A stretch of DNA of 64,000 nucleotides. Origin: Chitinophaga sp. CF118. GTDB taxonomy: Bacteria; Bacteroidota; Bacteroidia; Chitinophagales; Chitinophagaceae. Of the stretch, positions 35,045-45,066 are shown one piece after another. The stretch's first letter is position 1; each line of letters opens with the position of its first letter. The DNA lies in NCBI RefSeq assembly GCF_900112615.1, contig NZ_FOMK01000004.1:868001-932000 (forward strand). The letters run 5' to 3'. The position numbers and the translations under genes were made by a program. The notes beneath the pieces are model-generated. The model was not told the origin of the DNA, did no database searches, and saw nothing but the letters and a program-made list of their open reading frames with translations.

Positions 35045-36931
35045 TTATTTAGTGGTATACCTTGCCACGTACCCACCACCCGGTACTAGTTCCAGGGAAA
35101 TAACATCGTGTGGCGCAGAGGAAGTATTTTCCATTTTCACTGCTCCTGAGCTGTCCAGAACATCTTTTACAATAGACGCCTTATAACTGGACGCTTGCAG
35201 GAAACTGAGAGGGATACTTAACTTTACCGGCTGATTGCCATTCATAATGGCCAGAAACCAGGTATTACCTTTACGCCGGGCATAAGCCGCTAATTGCCCT
35301 ATTCCTGATTGCGGTAATACAATCGTTTCATCCCAGGTGGCAGGAATATCCTTTATCAGGTCTGCCGCCGGGTTGTCAAGGAGATGCTGAGGCAGGGTAG
35401 CATAGGTCAGTAAAGGCGCACTCAGGATAGCTGCGCTTGCTATCTGATGAGCCCAGGTAGTATTTTTCCTGCGTTCTCCAAAATGGACCACAGTGTATTC
35501 AGCAGGACCAGCCAGGAAACGCGTAAAGGGAATGGTTGTTTCATGTGTAGCCCTATCGACCAGTTTGCTGGCTTCCATGCCTTTTACTGCTTCCCGTGTT
35601 AGTTCATTCGGCCAGGTCCTGGCCAGACCAGTGGGCTTATTAGCTCCATGAAAATCCGTTAACAAATGATATTCTGCCGTTTCGTTCAGGATAGCCGTAT
35701 ATAGGTCCACCACCTCTTTAGCCTCATGATCAAAAAAATCGATCTTTACTCCTGTTATACCCAGATCATGGCATCGTTTGAAAAAAGCGAGACGTTCATT
35801 TTTATCCCGCAGGTTTTTAGAATGCTTCCATACCCAAATACCCACATGCTGTTTTTTAGCATCATTCACCACATCCCGGATCTGATCATCACTCCACTTT
35901 TCCCAAAAACCTTCAAGGATATTGTGCTCAAAACCTAAAGCAGCTGCCTTAGCCGAAAAAGCTTTCATTACCTCAGGCGTGCCTTCTCCACCGCCGTCCA
36001 GATACTTCCATACTGCACGGCCGGGCCTGATCCAGTCTGTTTGTATTCCGTTTGGAAAGAGCTTGGGATCGGGAGGCGGACAAAGATTATGAACCATATC
36101 ATTGTTCACCATTTGATTCAGGTCTGCACCAATCATCACTACCCGCCAGGGAGTGGTAATAGTACCACTAACGGCTGCTGGTTTGGACAAACGGTTAACA
36201 TCTTCTTCGCTGTAACGCAACTTGTAAGGATAAGAAACCGGTTGATGATGTGCAAGGCGAAGTACCAGTCCGCGATTCCCATTTGCCTCCAATGCCATAC
36301 CGCTGTAGTTCACCAGGTTCGCTTCCGTAATAGCAACATAAATACCCTGTGGTAATTTTAAAGTAGCCGGTGGTGCCACCCATTCTCCTGCCTGCAATGC
36401 TGAAATAACCTTTTTTGTATGCACACTTTCGTAGTGCATTACCAGGTCATGATACCATATCTCGCTGCCCGTGGGAATATTAAATACTGTTGCTTCATCG
36501 GGAACACGGACCGCCTTTTCATCACCCGGAAGTATTGTCCGGAAGGCAATACCGTCATTGAACACACGCACATCCAGTGTATAATTTACAGATGATTGCT
36601 GCAGGGCGATGCTGGCACCTTCATAGTTATTGATGGCAAATGCATGTACTCCCAGCCAGGGATAACGTTCGTTGATCCTATAACGTTTAACCGTACCAGT
36701 TTTTACATCAGCTGTGAGTGTTTTGTTATCAACCGAGAAAATTATTGGTGAAACTTCAACAACAGGTATATTCTTGTAAATAACTGTATACTGCAGTTGG
36801 TGGTTGCTGACAAATAATCTGAACCGGATTTGTCCGTCCGGACTAGTAACAACCGTAGTATCGGCAGCAAAAGCTTTTGATATAAAGAAGGAACCAGCTA
36901 ATATAATGCAAAGGAATAATTGCTTTTTCAT
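35045..36931 (-). CDS. GH97 alpha-glycosidase
   Basis: A 628-residue exported enzyme with a signal peptide (MKKQLFLCIILAGSFFISKAFA). The N-terminal beta-sandwich (SPDGQIRFRLFV to about residue 260) and the TIM barrel with GIWVWKHSKN, ITGVKIDFFDHEAKEVVDLY, LLTDFHGANKPTGLARTWPN and ELTREAVKGMEA match GH97. GH97 contains inverting alpha-glucosidases (SusB) and retaining alpha-galactosidases. The Asp of KIDFFD could be the retaining nucleophile, but I cannot assign the subgroup firmly. In a rhamnogalacturonan-type locus an alpha-galactosidase for side chains would make sense. It is the last gene of the susC-susD-GH105-GH97 operon. Confidence 0.92.
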   Translation of the reverse strand: MKKQLFLCIILAGSFFISKAFAADTTVVTSPDGQIRFRLFVSNHQLQYTVIYKNIPVVEVSPIIFSVDNKTLTADVKTGTVKRYRINERYPWLGVHAFAINNYEGASIALQQSSVNYTLDVRVFNDGIAFRTILPGDEKAVRVPDEATVFNIPTGSEIWYHDLVMHYESVHTKKVISALQAGEWVAPPATLKLPQGIYVAITEANLVNYSGMALEANGNRGLVLRLAHHQPVSYPYKLRYSEEDVNRLSKPAAVSGTITTPWRVVMIGADLNQMVNNDMVHNLCPPPDPKLFPNGIQTDWIRPGRAVWKYLDGGGEGTPEVMKAFSAKAAALGFEHNILEGFWEKWSDDQIRDVVNDAKKQHVGIWVWKHSKNLRDKNERLAFFKRCHDLGITGVKIDFFDHEAKEVVDLYTAILNETAEYHLLTDFHGANKPTGLARTWPNELTREAVKGMEASKLVDRATHETTIPFTRFLAGPAEYTVVHFGERRKNTTWAHQIASAAILSAPLLTYATLPQHLLDNPAADLIKDIPATWDETIVLPQSGIGQLAAYARRKGNTWFLAIMNGNQPVKLSIPLSFLQASSYKASIVKDVLDSSGAVKMENTSSAPHDVISLELVPGGGYVARYTTK

Positions 36932-36964
36932 AAGAGTTTCTAATAGTTAATTCCATGTGATATT

Positions 36965-38080
36965 TTACCGTAATAACGCTGCAGCGCACCACAGCACTGG
37001 CGCCTGTCCATGCATATCCCCGGTAATGCGTTTACGGTCCAGGTAATACTGCCTGTCATTTTTCTTATTTGTACCCTCACATACTTCCCGGATATCTCCA
37101 TTCTCATCAATGTAGGTTATAAGAGCCAGCCAGGCCTTACGTGCCGCAGGCCCATAGGTAGCAGCATCAAGCCATCCTTCTTTTACCCCGGTGATCATGG
37201 CAAATGTGAACATGCCTGTGCAGGAAGTTTCCTGCCATGAAGCAGGATCATCAATCAGTTGCCGCCACATGCCATCCTCTGCCTGATGCTTAAGCAGTGT
37301 GGCCATCATCTTTTTGTATCCCTGCATAATGCGGGGCCGGTTAGGATTATCTGATGGCAATGAACGTAACAATTCACTCATACCTGCAGCCATCCAGCCA
37401 TCACCCCTTCCCCAGAAAAAGGGTACATCAGGTGCATGATAAAACAGTCCATTAGGTTGTTGTAATGAATCCAGGTAAACCACCATTTCCTTTGCAGCAC
37501 GATCAATGTATAGCCGGTTGCCGGTAGCGCGATAGGCTTGCGCCTGTACTGCCGTGATCATAAACATATCATCTATCCACAAGCGGGTTTGCCATGTAAG
37601 CCCCTGGTTAGCATAAACAATAGATTCCGGTTTTACGTGTGGCCCTTCGGGTGTGCCCCATTGTTTGTCAGCAATTGCCTTTCCCATATCCAGGTAGCGT
37701 GGTTCTTTCAATTGTTGATACAGCTCTAAAGGAACTGCTCCGAAAACGGCATGGTCTACGTGATCTGAAGGTGGTACCAAAGCTGCTTCTTCACCAAAAA
37801 GCGGGTCAAAACGTTTGGCCAGTTTGCCTGTAAGGACTTTATCATGGCTCGCCTTGGCAAATGACAGCGCACCATACCACGCACACACTTCCGGATATGT
37901 AATAACGGAAGGCGGCTTTGTCCGGCCAAAGTTGGGATGCGGAGAGGCAAGGAAACGGTCAGCCACCCGTTTTCCAATCTCTTCCGGCGAAGAACCTTTT
38001 GGAAAATGCTTTAGTGTACCGGTTTGCGCATTGACAATACCGTAAGCGAAAATCATCATAAACATCATCAGGCTTTTCAT
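36965..38080 (-). CDS. GH105 unsaturated rhamnogalacturonyl/glucuronyl hydrolase
   Basis: A 371-residue (alpha/alpha)6-barrel enzyme with a signal peptide (MMFMMIFAYGIVNAQ). The family motifs WIDDMFMITAVQAQAYR (catalytic Asp region, about residue 155), NGLFYHAPDVPFFWGRGDGW and SCTGMFTFAMITG are present, with GDMHGQAPVLWCAAALLR at the end. GH105/GH88 enzymes hydrate the 4,5-unsaturated uronic acid that pectin or RG lyases leave on oligosaccharides, so a lyase should act upstream; none is seen within this window. It lies 28 bases after susD and 33 before the GH97 gene. Confidence 0.92.
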   Translation of the reverse strand: MKSLMMFMMIFAYGIVNAQTGTLKHFPKGSSPEEIGKRVADRFLASPHPNFGRTKPPSVITYPEVCAWYGALSFAKASHDKVLTGKLAKRFDPLFGEEAALVPPSDHVDHAVFGAVPLELYQQLKEPRYLDMGKAIADKQWGTPEGPHVKPESIVYANQGLTWQTRLWIDDMFMITAVQAQAYRATGNRLYIDRAAKEMVVYLDSLQQPNGLFYHAPDVPFFWGRGDGWMAAGMSELLRSLPSDNPNRPRIMQGYKKMMATLLKHQAEDGMWRQLIDDPASWQETSCTGMFTFAMITGVKEGWLDAATYGPAARKAWLALITYIDENGDIREVCEGTNKKNDRQYYLDRKRITGDMHGQAPVLWCAAALLR

Positions 38081-38108
38081 ACTATTGTTTTAATGGGTTA
38101 TTGATTAT

Positions 38109-39809
38109 TTACCAAAATAAGTTCTGTGGATATACGGGTCCGGTAGTCGTTGCATCTATCTGCGTCTGCGGGATAGGCCGGAGTATATGTTTGTCTTGTA
38201 TATTGGCTTGCGCATCCGTATTATGTAGTCTTACCCGTCTGAGTAACTGCCCTGTTCTTACCAGGTCCAGCCATCTCACTAATTCCCCGCATAACTCCCG
38301 GGAACGTTCATCCAGAATAAAATCCAGGGTGAGGTCAGATGCCTGTATTTCCATAGCCTGCGGGTCGCCGGACGGATACGCCGCTCTTCTCCGGACGGCA
38401 TTGATATAAGGCACTGCATCTGCTGGCCGGCCATCCATAAACGCAGCTTCCGCTGCTATCAGATATGTATCTGCCAACCGGTAAACAATGATTGGTCTGA
38501 TAGAAGGTGCGTTCATATCGGAACGTTTCGTATCAAAATACTTGATTAATGTTGGCGCTAATGCGGGTACATATTTGCTGGGAGTAATTACCTGGTAAGG
38601 CGTAGCTTTTATTTGTGCATCGGCCATTTCATAACCAGGCATAAATATGGCAGTATCTCCCGGCTTAAATTTTGGCTGGCCCGGTTGTGCACTGGCCGGA
38701 GCACCCGGCGGCAATGGATTTGACCAGGTGGGAATTAACTTCTGAGCATTACAGATCCATGTGGTTTGAAAGGTTTTATTATATCGTGTATCATTTACTC
38801 TTTCTGCAAATGCAGTATCTGTTAACCAACGGGTAGGAATAACCCGTATATAAGGGCGCCCATATAAAACACTCCGCTGCATACCAGGCTGGTTCTCGTA
38901 TTGCGGTGCCCATAAATGACATAACAGGTTATCCATATCCCGGTTATCCTGCTTGGGAGAACCATTATATGCCAGGTTCGATGTATGCTGTATACTCCAT
39001 AATATTTCCATGTTTGCCTCATTACCTTCCTGGAATACTTTTCCAAAATCGGGCAACAGACCTAGTCCTGTTGAGGCACTGCTATTGATCAGTGCTGTGG
39101 CTGTGGCATAAGCATTCTTATAATCATCTGTTTTTTTTGCAAGGGAACCTGCCCTTGTCAGGTACACCTTTGCCAGCAGATGCATGGCTGCCGCTGCAGT
39201 AGCTTTGCCTGGCAGCACACCGGCAGTGAAAGGACTTGCCGGAAGAACCGCAATAGCGGCATTCAGGTCTTCAATAATAAAATCATACACATCGGCCATC
39301 GGAGCGCGGGTAGCAGATGTAGTGGGAGTATTCTGAAAGTTTTTATTTAATGTAACATCCCCCCAGAACTGTACGAGTATAAAATAATAATTCGCACGCA
39401 GAAACTTTGCTTCCCCCACCATCCTCTTTTTGATTAGTGAATCCATGCCGGTTATTACTGACGCATTATCCACCAAACCATTACAGGTATTAATATAGGT
39501 ATAACAATATTTCCAGACGTTACCTACATTGCCGGTTGCAGGTGTATAATTGCTGGAATAACTATTCAGTTCAGAGTTACCGTCAACTCCCTTTTTAAAT
39601 TCATCAGTTCCGGCCACTGTCAGGGTATAAAAATCCTGAGGGCCCCAGAGCCAGCGGTTACCTGCATAGGCAGCATTCAAACCGGCCTCAAAACCCTGCG
39701 CTGTCCTGAAAAATTCCGGAGTAAGAATGGAAGTCGGATTCTCAATTAATTTTTTCTCACAACCGGAAAACAACCCTGTTACAAACAGGAAAATGACTAT
39801 TTTTTTCAT
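38109..39809 (-). CDS. SusD/RagB-type glycan-binding lipoprotein
   Basis: The start is set at the internal ATG giving MKKIVIFLFVTGLFSGCEKK, a clean lipoprotein signal with the lipobox Cys; the frame also opens 6 codons upstream (39827). The mature protein has TPR-like helices of the SusD fold: NPTSILTPEFFRTAQGFEAG near the start, GEAKFLRANYYFILVQFWGDV (about residue 140) and RPIIVYRLADTYLIAAEAAF. The usual C-terminal SusD block DFILDERSRELCGELVRWLDL is intact. It sits on the cell surface as the lid of the SusC transporter encoded immediately upstream. Confidence 0.96.
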   Translation of the reverse strand: MKKIVIFLFVTGLFSGCEKKLIENPTSILTPEFFRTAQGFEAGLNAAYAGNRWLWGPQDFYTLTVAGTDEFKKGVDGNSELNSYSSNYTPATGNVGNVWKYCYTYINTCNGLVDNASVITGMDSLIKKRMVGEAKFLRANYYFILVQFWGDVTLNKNFQNTPTTSATRAPMADVYDFIIEDLNAAIAVLPASPFTAGVLPGKATAAAAMHLLAKVYLTRAGSLAKKTDDYKNAYATATALINSSASTGLGLLPDFGKVFQEGNEANMEILWSIQHTSNLAYNGSPKQDNRDMDNLLCHLWAPQYENQPGMQRSVLYGRPYIRVIPTRWLTDTAFAERVNDTRYNKTFQTTWICNAQKLIPTWSNPLPPGAPASAQPGQPKFKPGDTAIFMPGYEMADAQIKATPYQVITPSKYVPALAPTLIKYFDTKRSDMNAPSIRPIIVYRLADTYLIAAEAAFMDGRPADAVPYINAVRRRAAYPSGDPQAMEIQASDLTLDFILDERSRELCGELVRWLDLVRTGQLLRRVRLHNTDAQANIQDKHILRPIPQTQIDATTTGPVYPQNLFW

Positions 39810-39832
39810 AACGCGATGTTTAATCATTCATA

Positions 39833-42800
39833 TTATAAAGACATGTTGATACCGAATATCATAGACCAGGTACCGGGAGTATCCACATTCAGGTACCCCT
39901 GGTTACTAGTACCAGAACCAGATCCCATGGCTGTTTCAGGATCTATCCCTTTATACTTGTTCCTATATGGTGAAAAAAGGATGAACGGATTCTGTGCAGT
40001 AGCATATACTCTCAAAGAGCCAATTCCTAACCGTTTCACGGTTGCAGGCTCCAGATTGTAACCCAGGCCTATACTCCGGATCTTCAGATAACTGCCGTCA
40101 AAATAACTTAGCAGGGCACTGTTTGGTGTATTGGTATTTGCATGGTTAGGTTTAGGATAGAAATTCTGACCACTTCCAGGCGTCCAGTAATCCACATCCA
40201 GGTTATTATAATTGCTTTGATAAGTGTTGATAAAACTGCTGCTCTGATGCATTCTGCTCACAATAGTTCCTCCTACTCTTGCAAATGCTACTATCGTCAA
40301 ATCAAATCCTTTAAAAGTAAACCGGTTAGTGATACCTCCCTCCCATTTCGGTTGGTTGGATCCCAGAATTACCCTGTCATCTGCATTAATAATGGAATCT
40401 CCATTGGTATCTGCCTGCCTGATCTGGCCAATAACGGAGCCGGAACCAGCGACTGTTAATCCATATCTTTTAGCCAGTAAAGAATCGCCTTTTGTATTTT
40501 GCCAGATACCTTGCTTTTTATAATCGAAGATGGCGCCTATAGGTTGTCCTACAAACCAGTTGTTAGTGATATCGCGTTTAACATTATTCGCCAGCTGAGT
40601 TATTTTTCCGCGGTTAATAAAAATGTTCAGATCAGTGGTCCAGCCAAATCCATTTCCTTTAGGTTGAACATTTATAGTGCTCAATTGTAACTCTATGCCT
40701 TTGTTCGATGTCTTTCCCACGTTGGTCACTATCGCATTGGGGATACCGGATGTAGGCGGCAATGTTTGCGGTAATAACAAAGATCTTGTATACTGTTGAT
40801 AAACATCTACAGATCCCTTAATACGATTCTCCCATAAACCAAAGTCGATTCCTGCATTCAGAGTAGAAGTATACTCCCAGGTAAGTGCAGGATTAGGCAC
40901 ATTTGTAGGATATGCTCCGGTAACATTTGTAGAACCGTAATTATAGGTAATGGGTGATAAAGCGCCTAGTGTCTGATAAGGGGAGATAGCAGTATTACCA
41001 ACGGTACCATATCCGGCTCTTAATTTCAAATCTGAAATTGAACGGGCGGATTTCAGGAAAGGTTCTTTGTAGAGGTTCCATGCAGCAGCCACGGATGGGA
41101 ACACATGGTATTTATTTCCAGGTGCGAGACGGGAAGAACCGTCAGCACGCAGAGTTAGTGTAAGTAAATATCTTTCATTATAATTATAGTTAATCCTGGC
41201 CATATAAGAAAGGATATCCCATTTTTCGTACTTACCCTGACCGCTAAGATTTGATGAATACTGCGGATTATAATACTGGAGGAAATCTGCAAGGATAGTA
41301 TTATTATTAAACTCATTGGATTGAAATTGTGACTCCTGCAAACTATACAATCCTGTGAAGTTGATCTTATGCTTTTCTGCAATGGTCTTCTCGTACATCA
41401 GCAAATTTTCGAGTGTATAATTGACTGAAAATGCTGTTTTATTGCTGGACGTATTTAAAGTACCCTGATTGTATGTTGTTTTACTCGCATAAAAATTGCC
41501 ATACACATCACTTCTTATTTCTGCACCTGCATTCAATCTGTATTTTAATCCTTTAGCCAGGTTAATTTCTGTATATAAAGTAGTGAAGGTGCCAAATCTT
41601 TTACGTGTTTCTACAGCCGCACCGGGTAAAAGATCTGCTAATGGATTCCATACCTGGCTGGCTGTACCAGGAACATATGCATTCATCAATGCTCCGGAAC
41701 TATCATAGGGAGATACCAGTGGATTTGCACGTAATACCTGACCCATCGGATTTGCATTTTCTCCATTCGTGAGAGAATAAGTATTCAATGAATTAACACC
41801 TATTCTAACAGATTTCCCTAGTTGCTGGTCAAGGCTGGCCTTCAATGAAAACCGTTCAAAAGATTGTCCGGAATAAATACCTGTTTCCTTATAATATCCT
41901 CCGGATACTGCGTACTGCGTAGTTTCAGAGCCACCGGCCACTCCCAGCTGATGGTTAGTTGTCAGCCCCGTTTTATAGATCAGCTTTTGCCAGTCTGTAT
42001 TACGCCCCATTTTAATCCCCTGTACTTCTTCCTGGCTAAAACTGCCATTGGTATAAAAAGCAGGATCATCCAGTCCTGTATATTTCCCGGGAGTTTCATT
42101 AATAAGTGCCCATTTCTTAAACGTGGTGAATTGCTGTCCATTCATCACATCATATTGTCCCATATTTTTGACAAACCCTGCATAGGCACTATAGGTGATT
42201 ACCGGTTTACCCATCCGCCCCCTCCTGGTACTTATAAGGATCACCCCATTGGCACCTCTTGAGCCATATATAGCAGTAGCGGAAGCATCCTTTAATACTT
42301 CTACAGACACTACATCATCCGGGTTAAGGTCATTAATATCCCCGTTAAAAGGAAGCCCATCTACAATAAACAATGGATCATTGGCCGCATTAACAGACCT
42401 CGTACCTCTTACCAGTATTTTAGGCTTTGCACCTGGCTTGCTGTTACCTCCGCTCTTTTGGACATCTATACCTGCTCCCCGGCCCTGTAATGCCTGGCTT
42501 AAATTAGCCACAGGAACATCTCTTAGCGCCTGTTCCTTTATAGATACAATAGAGCCTGTTACATCAGATCTCTTTTGTGTTCCATATCCCACCACTATCA
42601 CTTCATTCAGGCTTTTTTTATCTAATACTAATGGAATAGAAAGCGCCGATTGATTTTCATTTCCAATAACGATCTCCTTTCGCAGATATCCTGTAAAAGA
42701 AATCCGGAGTGTGCTGTGCTGAGGAACAGTGATAGTGAATTTACCATCAATTTGTGTAGTAGCTCCTTTCGTTGTTCCTTTCACCATCACTACAGCACCG

Positions 42801-42955
42801 GGAAGTGGTGTACCTTCCTCATTGGTAACAATTCCCTTAATAACTACAGTAGCTTCATTTACTGATTGCCGGGCATGTAAATTGTTTGAGCAAAAAAACA
42901 AACAATACAACATTATAATGGCCCAAATGCCTCTCGCTTTACATACATTTTTCAT
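39833..42955 (-). CDS. SusC/RagA-type TonB-linked outer-membrane transporter
   Basis: A 1040-residue TonB-dependent glycan importer. A signal peptide (about residues 10-28) and a CarboxypepD_reg-like domain (IKGIVTNEEGTPLPGAVVMV, GYLRKEI) are followed by the SusC-specific plug motifs VIVVGYGTQKRSDVTGSI, ASATAIYGSRGANGVILIS and a barrel ending WSMIFGINMSL. It imports oligosaccharides captured by the partner SusD encoded 5-24 bases downstream. Two identical LacI-type palindromes lie 58 and 139 bases before the start codon. No anti-sigma/ECF pair or FecR-interacting N-terminal (STN) domain is visible, so regulation is probably by the operator-binding protein. Confidence 0.96.
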   Translation of the reverse strand: MKNVCKARGIWAIIMLYCLFFCSNNLHARQSVNEATVVIKGIVTNEEGTPLPGAVVMVKGTTKGATTQIDGKFTITVPQHSTLRISFTGYLRKEIVIGNENQSALSIPLVLDKKSLNEVIVVGYGTQKRSDVTGSIVSIKEQALRDVPVANLSQALQGRGAGIDVQKSGGNSKPGAKPKILVRGTRSVNAANDPLFIVDGLPFNGDINDLNPDDVVSVEVLKDASATAIYGSRGANGVILISTRRGRMGKPVITYSAYAGFVKNMGQYDVMNGQQFTTFKKWALINETPGKYTGLDDPAFYTNGSFSQEEVQGIKMGRNTDWQKLIYKTGLTTNHQLGVAGGSETTQYAVSGGYYKETGIYSGQSFERFSLKASLDQQLGKSVRIGVNSLNTYSLTNGENANPMGQVLRANPLVSPYDSSGALMNAYVPGTASQVWNPLADLLPGAAVETRKRFGTFTTLYTEINLAKGLKYRLNAGAEIRSDVYGNFYASKTTYNQGTLNTSSNKTAFSVNYTLENLLMYEKTIAEKHKINFTGLYSLQESQFQSNEFNNNTILADFLQYYNPQYSSNLSGQGKYEKWDILSYMARINYNYNERYLLTLTLRADGSSRLAPGNKYHVFPSVAAAWNLYKEPFLKSARSISDLKLRAGYGTVGNTAISPYQTLGALSPITYNYGSTNVTGAYPTNVPNPALTWEYTSTLNAGIDFGLWENRIKGSVDVYQQYTRSLLLPQTLPPTSGIPNAIVTNVGKTSNKGIELQLSTINVQPKGNGFGWTTDLNIFINRGKITQLANNVKRDITNNWFVGQPIGAIFDYKKQGIWQNTKGDSLLAKRYGLTVAGSGSVIGQIRQADTNGDSIINADDRVILGSNQPKWEGGITNRFTFKGFDLTIVAFARVGGTIVSRMHQSSSFINTYQSNYNNLDVDYWTPGSGQNFYPKPNHANTNTPNSALLSYFDGSYLKIRSIGLGYNLEPATVKRLGIGSLRVYATAQNPFILFSPYRNKYKGIDPETAMGSGSGTSNQGYLNVDTPGTWSMIFGINMSL

Positions 42956-43012
42956 AACGTGTGATTTAATTTTTAATACAAACAGTCTGGTCTAATAGGG
43001 AATTTCATTTTA

Positions 43013-43028
43013 ATGCAAACGATTGCAT
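43013..43028. promoter_or_regulatory. LacI-family-type operator, proximal copy
   Basis: ATGCAAACGATTGCAT, a near-perfect palindrome with arms ATGCAA/TTGCAT and an ACGA centre. The central CG flanked by A/T-rich halves is typical of LacI/GalR operators. An identical copy lies 81 bases further upstream of susC. Confidence 0.7.
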
Positions 43029-43093
43029 AAATAAGGCAATAAAATCCCCATTCCATTTGATTTAAACAAATGAATATGGAGGGAACTTGAATT

Positions 43094-43109
43094 ATGCAAA
43101 CGATTGCAT
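43094..43109. promoter_or_regulatory. LacI-family-type operator, distal copy
   Basis: An exact second copy of ATGCAAACGATTGCAT in the same orientation. Spacing of 81 bases is compatible with looping by a tetrameric or paired repressor bracketing the promoter. Confidence 0.7.
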
Positions 43110-43434
43110 TTATTACAATGAAAAGTTGACTGTTATTGAATCTTAAGCCTGATACTAATAATTGGATCTATGAAAAGAAGATAATCTAACGCTTAGGGCC
43201 TGGGTACAGTCAATTATTCATTATGATTTTAGCTTGGTATTCTATCTTCACGTGGAAACTGTTTTAAAGTTAGACAAAAGGCATTAATAAAACCCGTTGT
43301 ACCACTTGCTTAATTTTACCCATTACTTATACTTTTTTCTCTTCAATAAGTTATAAGGGTCAGAATCTTAGGTTTCAGACAAGATCGGATCTATTGGAAG
43401 TTATTATGTTCATGTTTTGAGGAAACATGAAAAA

Positions 43435-43505
43435 CAAAGGATTTGTTCACTAATATCACATTTTTACAGACAGTGAAAATGTGATATTAGTGAACAAATC
43501 CTTTG
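43435..43505 (-). terminator. Terminator with 30-bp perfect stem after the MGH1-like gene
   Basis: The two 30-base arms (43435-43464 and 43476-43505) are exact complements around an 11-base loop. On the minus strand the right arm runs into TTTTTCATG. It lies 35 bases after the MGH1-like stop and separates that operon from susC. Confidence 0.85.
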
Positions 43506-43539
43506 ATAATTTTCTTTTACAAATTACTGCAAATCAATA

Positions 43540-45066
43540 TTATAAAGACGATATCACTTGTTGCAGACTTCTTCCCTGATAGATCTCTTTTCCATCAGCC
43601 AGAATCCGTAACCCCTTCCCTTTCCCATATTTTTTACCGGTCTTATCCCAACGGATAGTAAGCAAACGCCCATGATAAGGTACCCGCTCCAGACAAAACC
43701 AATCCCACTGACCTTTAGGGAGTAACGGATTCAGTTCAACCATATTTCCGGTGCCCGGTTTTAAGCCAATGAGATCACTGATCACAAGATCGCAAAAGCC
43801 GGAATGGTTGTAATAACTGCTACGTGGGTCATCTCCCTTCAACCAGTAGCCGGTACGCTCATCCTGGTATTCACCAATATAAGAGATCCCATTCTTTTGA
43901 TGAGAGCGGGCATATACCTGCAAAGCGCGGTAATACACCGCCGGCGTCATATGCTCATGATGTTTGTAATGAGTAAGCAGGTTCGCCAGCCCTTTCAATG
44001 TCTGGGTGGAAGCAAACGGCCAGATAGCGCCATCCCATTCGCAGCCACCGGTACCATGTGAACGGAAAGCAGGATGCCTTCTTTCTGCTGTTGTAATTCC
44101 CCAGGGGGCATTAAAACCCAAGGTATCGGTTAGCTGGCCCCAGGCTTTGGCGTAAGAGGATTTATCGTCTGGCAGATTAAAATACCAGGGGATAAAGCCT
44201 ATTTCTTCCCGTGCATCTGAGAACGGACCTTTTGCTAACCGCACTTTATAAAAGCGGGCTGTATCATCCCACAATTCCTGCTGAACCAGTGTTTTTATTT
44301 TTGCAGCATCCTGCTCATATCTTTGAATCAGCGTATCATTACCTGCCATGACAGCTACCTTTGCCAATGCATTGGCATTGCCATACATATAACTGCTGAT
44401 GCTTGGCCGGGTATTCTTTTCCTTGCGGGAACCAGTTATGGATTCTTCCATGCCATCTTTTACATCAAACTGCCAGAAGAGTCCTCCGGGTAAGCGCTTC
44501 TCCTTTTCCCAAAGGCGGTAATCTGCATCCATGGGTTGTAACAGGCTGACGATAAAACTGCTGTCTGCATCAACCAGGAAACGATTATAAACGGCATCTT
44601 CTGCCCAGCTGCTGAACTGATGGAAACGGGGAGCCGGTTGTTGTGCATCCTTCAGATACCAGTAACGGATATACTGATCAAGATACTGCGGATCGCGCAA
44701 CCAGCGGCCTTCATATACATGATGCCCAAACGCACAACTTAATGCGTTAAATCTACCTGCATGTTTTACCTGGGTGATAAACTCTGTGAATATAAATCCG
44801 TCCGGTGTTTGCTTGAGATGTTTGCGAAAGGTCCACCAACGATAGTAATACGTTTGCTCAATAGTACTGTCCGGGCAGTCCAACAAGGGGATATTAGCTT
44901 CCAGCCATTCATAAGCGTGTGCATTATCAACATAGTTTTTTACATTCTCCTGATCCTGCTGATTAAAACGGGTAACGTAGTGTAGTAGCTTGCCTGTTTC
45001 CTGCTGTGCCATAGCACTCAGCGGGAACAATAAACAAGCTAGTAATTTTGCTTTGATGGATCCCAT
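43540..45066 (-). CDS. MGH1-like (GH63-related) six-hairpin glycoside hydrolase
   Basis: A 508-residue exported protein (signal peptide MGSIKAKLLACLLFPLSAMA). The (alpha/alpha)6 barrel is recognisable by TIEQTYYYRWWTFRKHLKQT, DAREEIGFIPWYFNLPD, TGGCEWDGAIWPFASTQTLK and SYYNHSGFCDLVISDLIGL, resembling the MGH1-like/GH63 clan. The Glu of GCEWDGAIWP and the Asp of LPGGLFWQFDVKDGMEES are candidate catalytic residues. Substrate is unknown; the locus suggests a pectic side-chain glycoside. The start lies inside the end of the pectinesterase gene (28-base overlap in another frame), and the signal peptide supports this start. Confidence 0.8.
   Translation of the reverse strand: MGSIKAKLLACLLFPLSAMAQQETGKLLHYVTRFNQQDQENVKNYVDNAHAYEWLEANIPLLDCPDSTIEQTYYYRWWTFRKHLKQTPDGFIFTEFITQVKHAGRFNALSCAFGHHVYEGRWLRDPQYLDQYIRYWYLKDAQQPAPRFHQFSSWAEDAVYNRFLVDADSSFIVSLLQPMDADYRLWEKEKRLPGGLFWQFDVKDGMEESITGSRKEKNTRPSISSYMYGNANALAKVAVMAGNDTLIQRYEQDAAKIKTLVQQELWDDTARFYKVRLAKGPFSDAREEIGFIPWYFNLPDDKSSYAKAWGQLTDTLGFNAPWGITTAERRHPAFRSHGTGGCEWDGAIWPFASTQTLKGLANLLTHYKHHEHMTPAVYYRALQVYARSHQKNGISYIGEYQDERTGYWLKGDDPRSSYYNHSGFCDLVISDLIGLKPGTGNMVELNPLLPKGQWDWFCLERVPYHGRLLTIRWDKTGKKYGKGKGLRILADGKEIYQGRSLQQVISSL

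Larger units (their letters stand above)
42956..43539. other. susC upstream region
   Basis: 584 bases with no supported gene. It contains two identical 16-base LacI-type palindromes near susC and a very long terminator hairpin near the preceding gene; both are listed separately. A clear -33/-7 promoter was not identified, although TTTG elements lie in the operators. Confidence 0.6.
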
